64,000 nucleotides of DNA from Kluyvera genomosp. 1. Lineage in GTDB: Bacteria; Pseudomonadota; Gammaproteobacteria; Enterobacterales; Enterobacteriaceae. Positions 58,831 through 64,000 of this stretch are shown one piece after another (position 1 is the first letter of the stretch; every line of letters begins with the position of its first letter). Made by a program: the position numbers and the translations under genes. A model generated the notes under the pieces. That model was not told the origin of the DNA and ran no database searches. It saw only the letters and a program-made list of their open reading frames with translations. The stretch spans positions 1-64,000 of the forward strand of contig NZ_LGHZ01000004.1 of the NCBI RefSeq assembly GCF_001266615.1, given 5' to 3'.

Positions 58831-58924
58831 CACGAACTCCATCTCAAATCGAGCCCGCAACGTAACGAATGTGATTGTCAGATGCAATCAGTTAGAACGG
58901 AAAACTTCCTGATATTTCCGATGG

Positions 58925-59425
58925 TTACATTTCTGCAACTAATGGCTCGCCGCAGTGGACGCAGCGGTAGGTGGCTTCACCGCGCAGCACGCGGTTATGG
59001 CGGCGGACGGTAAGCTGATGAAGCTGGCAGCTACAGCGATAGGGAAAAGTCTGGCGGCGTACAGATTCCAGTTCGAATTGATGCGTTCGGCGAGCCGGTA
59101 CCCCAAGCACGCTTTCCATCATCCACTTCCACTCTTTGCCGTGTGGCGCCACGCGGCCAAAGTGTTTCCATACCAGCAAGTGCGCCAACTCATGTGGTAC
59201 CACTTCATCAATAAACGCCTGCTGATTTTCCTGCAATAACACTGGATTCAGGCGGATCTCATACTGCTGAAGCCACGCGGTACCGGCGGACGTCCCGCGC
59301 TGCTGATAAACCAGTTTGGGCTCCGGGTAATTTCGGCCCAGCGCGAGGTTGGCCTGGGCGAGTTTTTCCCGCAGGCTGCGCATAACGTTTTGCTGGATGG
59401 CGATAGGAATTCGAGGGGTTTTCAT
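58925..59425 (-). CDS. sprT: SprT zinc metalloprotease-like protein
   Basis: SprT family, 166 residues. HExxH zinc site in [16 protein letters not shown], then C-terminal zinc-ribbon cysteines in YRCSCQ and YRCVHCGE. Function in bacteria unclear. Upstream of endA and downstream of galP, same strand. Confidence 0.95.
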   Translation of the reverse strand: MKTPRIPIAIQQNVMRSLREKLAQANLALGRNYPEPKLVYQQRGTSAGTAWLQQYEIRLNPVLLQENQQAFIDEVVPHELAHLLVWKHFGRVAPHGKEWKWMMESVLGVPARRTHQFELESVRRQTFPYRCSCQLHQLTVRRHNRVLRGEATYRCVHCGEPLVAEM

Positions 59426-59468
59426 AACGGCTGAGGATAAAACGTGAAGCGAGGTGGTGCAAGGGGAA

Positions 59469-59490
59469 GCTTCCTCCCGCAGGAGGAAGC
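59469..59490 (-). terminator. Hairpin after galP
   Basis: Nine-base stem GCTTCCTCC / GGAGGAAGC with a CGCA loop twelve bases beyond the galP stop. T-rich (TTCCCCTT) on the minus strand side. Confidence 0.65.
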
Positions 59491-59501
59491 GTCATTCAGG
59501 G

Positions 59502-60896
59502 TTAGTCGCGAGCACCAATTTCGCGCAGCGGACGGCCCTGCATCAGGTTACGTTCAATGTGTTCCAGAGAGACATTTTTGGTTTCTGGAATCAGCCACAG
59601 GGTCAGGAAGATGAACAGCACGTTCAGGCCGCCGTATACCCAGAAGGTATTCGCGCTGCCCAGCGAGTTCAGCATCGTCAGGAAGGTGGCACCAACGATC
59701 ATGTTGGCAATCCAGTTGGTAGCGGTTGAGCAGGTGATACCGAAGTCACGGCCTTTCAGAGGCTGAATTTCGGAACACAGAACCCATATCAGCGGACCGG
59801 CACTCATTGCAAAACCGACGATGAACATCAGCAGCATCAGGACTGCAGTGTACTGCGCAGCGGCGGAGTGAATGCCCACATGCATCATGCTACCCAGTAT
59901 GCCCATACCGACGGCCATGACGATAAAGCCGAGGATAAGCGTTGGTTTACGGCCCCAGCGGTCAACCAGACCAATCGCGATAAAGGTCGCCAGCACGTTG
60001 GTTAAACCAACGATAACCGTCCCCCACATCTGCTCGGTGGTATTGGCATAACCCGCCAGCTCAAAGATTTTCGGCGCGTAGTACATGATGACGTTCATCC
60101 CGGTGAACTGCTGCATCACCTGCAACAGAATACCGAGGAACACCGCGCGGCGGAAGTTGCTGTTCTCTTTAAACAGCGCCCAGCCGCTTTGTTTTACCTT
60201 CAGGCTTTCACGGATTTCGTCCAGCTCACGTTTGGCTTCTGCGCTGGTGTCACGCAGCCGCAGCAGCACGCGTTCGGCATCGTTGAAGCGGCGTTTGGCA
60301 GCGAACCAGCGCGGGCTGTCCGGCAGGAAAATAACGCCAATCAGTAGCAGAATCGCTGGGATGATGATAACCCCCAGCATCCAGCGCCATGCGCCGCTGT
60401 AGCTGAACGCGGTATCGGACAGATAGGCGCCGAGAATACCGATGGTGATCATCAACTGGTACATAGAAATCATGCTGCCGCGGATTTTCTCCGGCGCAAT
60501 CTCAGACAAGTACAGCGGCGCGGTGTAGGACGCTACGCCGACGGCCAAGCCCAGCAGCACGCGGGAGATCAGCAGCACTTCGACGTTTGGCGCGGCGGCA
60601 GAGAACAGGGAGCCGGCAACGAAAAGGATCGCGCCGATCATCAGGCTTTTCTTACGACCCAAGCGGAAGGAGAGCCAGCCGCTGCCGACGGCACCCACCG
60701 CAGCACCGAACATCATGGAACTCACCACCCACTCTTGCGTATGTGCACTGAGCTGGAAATCGGTCGTAATAAAGGGCAAAGCACCGGCAATAACGCCGAT
60801 ATCAAGGCCGAACAGCAGTCCGGCCAGAGCGGCTAAGAAACAGACAAAGAAGGTCATTGTCTTGTTAGAGCGACCCTGTTTTTTATTGTTAGGCAT
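59502..60896 (-). CDS. galP: Galactose:H+ symporter GalP
   Basis: Sugar porter of the major facilitator superfamily, 464 residues, almost the same as E. coli GalP. Marks: [56 protein letters not shown]. Takes up galactose and glucose. The N-terminus [11 protein letters not shown] at 60896 is used. A longer frame to 60917 lies before the ribosome-binding region. Control: GalR-type operators and a CRP site upstream. Confidence 0.96.
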   Translation of the reverse strand: MPNNKKQGRSNKTMTFFVCFLAALAGLLFGLDIGVIAGALPFITTDFQLSAHTQEWVVSSMMFGAAVGAVGSGWLSFRLGRKKSLMIGAILFVAGSLFSAAAPNVEVLLISRVLLGLAVGVASYTAPLYLSEIAPEKIRGSMISMYQLMITIGILGAYLSDTAFSYSGAWRWMLGVIIIPAILLLIGVIFLPDSPRWFAAKRRFNDAERVLLRLRDTSAEAKRELDEIRESLKVKQSGWALFKENSNFRRAVFLGILLQVMQQFTGMNVIMYYAPKIFELAGYANTTEQMWGTVIVGLTNVLATFIAIGLVDRWGRKPTLILGFIVMAVGMGILGSMMHVGIHSAAAQYTAVLMLLMFIVGFAMSAGPLIWVLCSEIQPLKGRDFGITCSTATNWIANMIVGATFLTMLNSLGSANTFWVYGGLNVLFIFLTLWLIPETKNVSLEHIERNLMQGRPLREIGARD

Positions 60897-60961
60897 TATG
60901 CCCTCCAGTTGAGTCATTGATTTTGTAGATGCTTAGGGTAGGAGAGTACGAAGTAAAAAAA

Positions 60962-60977
60962 TGTGATAATAATCACG
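60962..60977. promoter_or_regulatory. CRP site of galP
   Basis: TGTGATAATAATCACG matches TGTGA-N6-TCACA at nine of ten positions, about 65 bases upstream of the galP start and adjacent to a GalR operator. Confidence 0.7.
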
Positions 60978-60980
60978 ACT

Positions 60981-60996
60981 GTGTAATCGGTTACAC
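60981..60996. promoter_or_regulatory. GalR/GalS operator of galP (proximal)
   Basis: GTGTAATCGGTTACAC fits the gal operator GTGKAANCGNTTNCAC at all defined positions and is a near-perfect palindrome. Confidence 0.85.
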
Positions 60997-61162
60997 TAAC
61001 GTTTAAGTTAAAATTAGGTTAAATTACAATAAAATCATATAGATTTATGTATTTTAACATTGTGATAAAAGCAAATAATGAGAATTAACTGAAACACAAC
61101 GCATAAAGATGAAAAGGCGTTTCATGGTGGTGTTGTAAGGCTTTATCCACGCCAATCACATT

Positions 61163-61178
61163 ATGTAATCGCTTTCAT
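61163..61178. promoter_or_regulatory. Second gal-type operator (distal)
   Basis: ATGTAATCGCTTTCAT fits the gal operator except at the two outermost bases. It lies 182 bases from the first, suitable for GalR/GalS looping. The intervening 60997-61162 holds no gene. Confidence 0.55.
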
Positions 61179-61229
61179 TACTTTGTTTGGAAATGTAAAT
61201 GCATACGATGAAGGGATGGTGAGCAGGCA

Positions 61230-61259
61230 TAAAAAAAGCCAGCGCGAGGCTGGCTTTTT
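61230..61259 (-). terminator. Intrinsic terminator of metK
   Basis: Stem AGCCAGC / GCTGGCT with a five-base loop, followed on the minus strand by TTTTTTTATGC. About 20 bases after the metK stop. Confidence 0.9.
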
Positions 61260-61275
61260 AGCGATGAGTCGAGGC

Positions 61276-62430
61276 TTATTTCAGGCCAGCGGCGTCGCGC
61301 AGCTGGGCTGCTTTGTCGGTTTTTTCCCATGGGAAATGTTCGCGACCGAAGTGACCGTATGCTGCCGTCTCTTTGTAGATTGGGTGCAGCAGGTCCAGCA
61401 TCTGAATCAGGCCGTATGGACGCAGATCGAAGAATTCGCGTACCAGCAGGGTCAGCTGTTCAGTTGGCACTTTCTCGGTACCGAAGGTTTCAACCATGAT
61501 GGACGTTGGCTCTGCCACGCCGATAGCGTAGGAAACCTGAATTTCACAACGATCCGCCAGGCCTGCGGCAACGATGTTCTTCGCGACATAACGCGCAGCG
61601 TAGGCTGCGGAACGGTCAACTTTAGAAGGATCTTTACCGGAGAATGCACCACCACCGTGACGAGCCATGCCGCCGTAGGTATCGACGATGATTTTACGAC
61701 CGGTCAGACCGCAGTCACCCATTGGGCCACCGATAACGAAACGGCCTGTTGGGTTGATGAAGAATTTGGTTGATGCGTTCAGCCATTCGGTTGGCAGAAC
61801 CGGCTTGATGATCTCTTCCATCACCGCTTCCTGCAGCGATTTCTGATCGATGCTTTCAGCGTGCTGGGTAGACAGGACTACCGCGTCAATACCGACAACT
61901 TTGCCGTCGTCGTACTGGAAGGTCACCTGGCTTTTCGCATCCGGGCGCAGCCACGGCAGGGTGCCGTTTTTACGCACTTCAGCCTGACGCTGCACCAGAC
62001 GGTGTGCGTAGGTGATTGGTGCTGGCATCAGCACATCGGTTTCGTTGGTCGCATAGCCGAACATCAGGCCTTGGTCACCCGCACCCTGTTCCAGCGGGTC
62101 AGCACGGTCAACACCCTGGTTGATGTCAGGGGACTGTTTACCGATAGCGCTCAGTACTGCACAGGAGTTGGCATCAAAGCCCATATCCGAATGCACATAG
62201 CCAATTTCGCGAACGGTTTTACGGGTGATCTCTTCGATATCAACCCAAGCGCTGGTGGTGATTTCACCGCCGACCAGCACCATACCGGTTTTGACGTAAG
62301 TTTCGCACGCTACGCGGGCTTTCGGATCCTGTTCCAGGATAGCGTCCAGCACGGCGTCAGAAATTTGGTCCGCAATTTTGTCAGGATGCCCTTCGGATAC
62401 AGACTCGGACGTAAAAAGGTGTTTTGCCAT
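61276..62430 (-). CDS. metK: S-adenosylmethionine synthetase MetK
   Basis: Methionine adenosyltransferase, 384 residues. Forms SAM from methionine and ATP. Motifs: [50 protein letters not shown] at 62430 is the E. coli start. An in-frame ATG four codons upstream is ignored. A MetJ-type array lies upstream. SAM itself is the MetJ corepressor and the precursor of spermidine. Confidence 0.98.
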   Translation of the reverse strand: MAKHLFTSESVSEGHPDKIADQISDAVLDAILEQDPKARVACETYVKTGMVLVGGEITTSAWVDIEEITRKTVREIGYVHSDMGFDANSCAVLSAIGKQSPDINQGVDRADPLEQGAGDQGLMFGYATNETDVLMPAPITYAHRLVQRQAEVRKNGTLPWLRPDAKSQVTFQYDDGKVVGIDAVVLSTQHAESIDQKSLQEAVMEEIIKPVLPTEWLNASTKFFINPTGRFVIGGPMGDCGLTGRKIIVDTYGGMARHGGGAFSGKDPSKVDRSAAYAARYVAKNIVAAGLADRCEIQVSYAIGVAEPTSIMVETFGTEKVPTEQLTLLVREFFDLRPYGLIQMLDLLHPIYKETAAYGHFGREHFPWEKTDKAAQLRDAAGLK

Positions 62431-62551
62431 ATTTAATATCACCCAATAGGAATTTGGTTAGCTCGAACTGTCGTGCTGCATAGTCACGATGGAGGATTCT
62501 ACCACGGACTTGTCGCTTTCTGTCACTGGCAGTCTGAGTGTTAATCGGTAT

Positions 62552-62575
62552 AGATGGATTAACATCTGGATGGCT
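62552..62575. promoter_or_regulatory. Putative MetJ operator of metK (three tandem met boxes)
   Basis: Three contiguous 8-mers AGATGGAT, TAACATCT and GGATGGCT each match AGACGTCT at five of eight positions. Arrays of imperfect adjacent boxes are typical for MetJ. Located about 120 bases ahead of the metK start. Confidence 0.55.
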
Positions 62576-63081
62576 ATTTTAGGTCACATCTTCACCTCAT
62601 TGCCAGTTTTTTTTGAGATGCCTCTCATTCTGCTGCTCAATGGAATGGAAATTTTTCCTGACACTGTCGTCAATGTGCACATTTATATTTTGCTTTTTTC
62701 CCGCCTTATCGGTATAAAACGCCGCGCGCGGCTCATACCAATAAGCACACGTCATTTTCACGTGTCGCCACTTCCAGCCGGGCTAAAACTTTGCTTTGGC
62801 TTGTTGGTCCGTTCTTACCGGGCGGCCGTGGAGGTGATACGAGATAATGAACCGTTGTATTCTGCCGATTTTGTCGTGCCGTTCTGGCGCGAACATACCC
62901 CCCGCAACCCTCATTTCTGCTTTGCATACCAGCCGATGTTATACCCATTTCGGCGCTTCTCAGGACTCCAGAGCCGGTAGGTAACGGATGACTGAACAAG
63001 GGCGCTCTTGCTTGTAGCAAGGGTTTTCTCGTGGTTTCGCTGAACCGTCATACCAGGTTCAGGTGCGTGTTTTACAATGAT
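62576..63081. other. metK-yqgB intergenic region
   Basis: About 500 bases. Reading frames here lack ribosome-binding sites and protein-like composition. Holds promoter sequence for metK and for the yqgB-speA transcript. The last 120 bases form inverted repeats (CTTGC / GCAAG near 63012-63026 and TGAACC / GGTTCA near 63040-63062), suggesting a structured leader. Confidence 0.45.
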
Positions 63082-63213
63082 ATGAATAAGAAACCGGTCG
63101 CACAGTCGGTGCGCCAGCATGTTCTGCTGGCTAATCCGTCTGCTTATGGGTTGTTATCGCAACGTTACGCTGCGATAGTAGTTAACTGTTTTACACTTGT
63201 TATAAATAATTGA
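63082..63213 (+). CDS. yqgB: Small protein YqgB
   Basis: 43-residue protein, the length of E. coli YqgB, with the shared pattern [17 protein letters not shown] and [10 protein letters not shown]. The E. coli protein is linked to acid stress, with no known mechanism. MNKKPVAQ at 63082 is the start. The longer frame from 63031 runs through leader hairpins. Its TGA stop forms part of the GAGG ribosome-binding site of speA, eight bases ahead of the speA ATG, so translation of the two is probably linked. Confidence 0.85.
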   Translation: MNKKPVAQSVRQHVLLANPSAYGLLSQRYAAIVVNCFTLVINN

Positions 63214-63221
63214 GGTTCGCT

Positions 63222-64000
63222 ATGTCTGACGACATTTCATTGGATTCGCTTTCGTCAGCAGGCGAACGCGGTGTACTACGTTCCATGCAGGAGGTTGCGA
63301 TGAGCTCCCAGGAAGCCAGCAAAATGCTACGCACATACAACATTGCCTGGTGGGGCAATAACTACTACGACGTCAACGAGCTTGGCCATATCAGCGTCTG
63401 CCCTGACCCTGATGTTCCGGACGCCCGTGTTGACCTCGCCGAGTTGGTAAAAGCCCGTGAAGCGCAGGGGCAGCGTCTGCCTGCGTTGTTCTGCTTCCCG
63501 CAGATCCTGCAGCATCGTCTGCGCTCGATTAACGCCGCGTTTAAACGCGCCCGTGAGTCTTATGGCTATAAAGGCGACTACTTCCTGGTCTATCCGATCA
63601 AGGTGAACCAGCATCGTCGCGTGATCGAATCGCTGATCCACTCCGGTGAACCGCTGGGGCTGGAAGCCGGTTCAAAAGCCGAGCTGATGGCTGTGCTGGC
63701 GCATGCGGGCATGACGCGTAGCGTGATTGTCTGTAACGGCTATAAAGACCGTGAATACATTCGTTTGGCGCTGGTCGGCGAAAAGATGGGCCATAAGGTC
63801 TATCTGGTCATCGAGAAAATGTCCGAAATTGCCATCGTGCTGGAAGAAGCCGAGCGCCTGAACGTGGTTCCGCGTCTGGGTGTCCGCGCGCGTCTGGCGT
63901 CGCAGGGCTCCGGTAAGTGGCAGTCCTCCGGTGGTGAGAAATCCAAGTTTGGCCTGGCGGCAAACCAGGTGCTGCAACTGGTTGAAATTCTGCGTGAGCG
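63222..64000 (+). CDS. speA: Biosynthetic arginine decarboxylase SpeA (5' part)
   Basis: PLP-dependent decarboxylase making agmatine for putrescine synthesis. The window ends after about 259 codons of some 658. N-terminus MSDDIS, then [21 protein letters not shown], the PLP lysine in [13 protein letters not shown], and [15 protein letters not shown] are all as in E. coli. GAGG lies six bases ahead of the ATG. Truncated only by the window edge. Confidence 0.96.
   Translation, partial: MSDDISLDSLSSAGERGVLRSMQEVAMSSQEASKMLRTYNIAWWGNNYYDVNELGHISVCPDPDVPDARVDLAELVKAREAQGQRLPALFCFPQILQHRLRSINAAFKRARESYGYKGDYFLVYPIKVNQHRRVIESLIHSGEPLGLEAGSKAELMAVLAHAGMTRSVIVCNGYKDREYIRLALVGEKMGHKVYLVIEKMSEIAIVLEEAERLNVVPRLGVRARLASQGSGKWQSSGGEKSKFGLAANQVLQLVEILRE

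Noticed and set aside
62489..62980. 163-codon plus-strand frame between metK and yqgB
   Set aside because: Overlaps the putative MetJ array, lacks a ribosome-binding site and has no recognisable domain.

Overview
The window is a chromosomal segment from a member of the Enterobacteriaceae. It keeps the gene order of the E. coli metC to speA interval (yghB-metC-exbBD ... yghW-yghU-gss ... pheV-yqgA-speC ... nupG-mltC-yggX-mutY-trmB-yggL-yggN ... hemW-rdgB-yggUTS-yggR ... ruvX-yqgE-gshB-rsmE-endA-sprT-galP-metK-yqgB-speA). Most proteins align with their E. coli counterparts over the same length. A chemotaxis receptor (so probably motile), type 1 fimbriae and a complete citrate-fermentation cluster suggest the Enterobacter / Kosakonia / Lelliottia / Klebsiella aerogenes neighbourhood. 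The species cannot be fixed from this sequence alone.

Layout. Positions 1-7.5 kb: DedA protein YghB, cystathionine lyase MetC under a MetJ operator, divergent Fur-type exbBD, a HAMP-less membrane chemoreceptor, three unrecognised genes, and yqhA. Positions 7.5-14.4 kb: yghZ, yghW and a thiol block (yghU, a cytoplasmic DsbA-like protein, divergent glutathionylspermidine synthetase/amidase), an aminotransferase, a 29-residue membrane protein missed by ordinary ORF length limits, and a gene remnant. The hyb hydrogenase operon that lies between yghW and yghU in E. coli is absent. Positions 14.4-25.7 kb: a YdeP-type molybdopterin oxidoreductase, an AT-rich stretch with two exact FNR-type sites, a LuxR-type regulator, a complete type 1 fimbrial operon (fimAICDFGH) without fimB/fimE, and a DUF817 membrane protein. 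Positions 25.7-26.7 kb: an isolated transcription unit headed by a textbook LexA box, and tRNA-Phe.

Positions 26.7-41.5 kb: yqgA, speC, then an inserted citrate-fermentation island between speC and nupG. It holds the DpiBA/CitAB two-component system divergent from a 2-hydroxycarboxylate carrier, a fumarylacetoacetate-hydrolase-fold enzyme, and citCDEFXG. The island can import citrate, make the citrate lyase prosthetic group, charge the lyase and cleave citrate to acetate and oxaloacetate. No oadGAB pump is present, so the FAH-fold enzyme is a candidate for oxaloacetate handling. Positions 41.5-54 kb: housekeeping genes plus a DctPQM TRAP transporter where E. coli has ansB-yggM. Positions 54-64 kb: an orphan CsgD-like regulator with a long AT-rich leader, then the ruvX to speA block, with GalR/CRP sites at galP and a MetJ array at metK.

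Non-coding structure worth noting: three copies of an interspersed repeat of about 110 bp (start of window, 8.7 kb, 26.6 kb), a cluster of GC-rich palindromes at the citG-nupG junction that supplies the citG stop codon, and several structured leaders. Nothing resembling a CRISPR array, complete insertion sequence or rRNA gene was seen.
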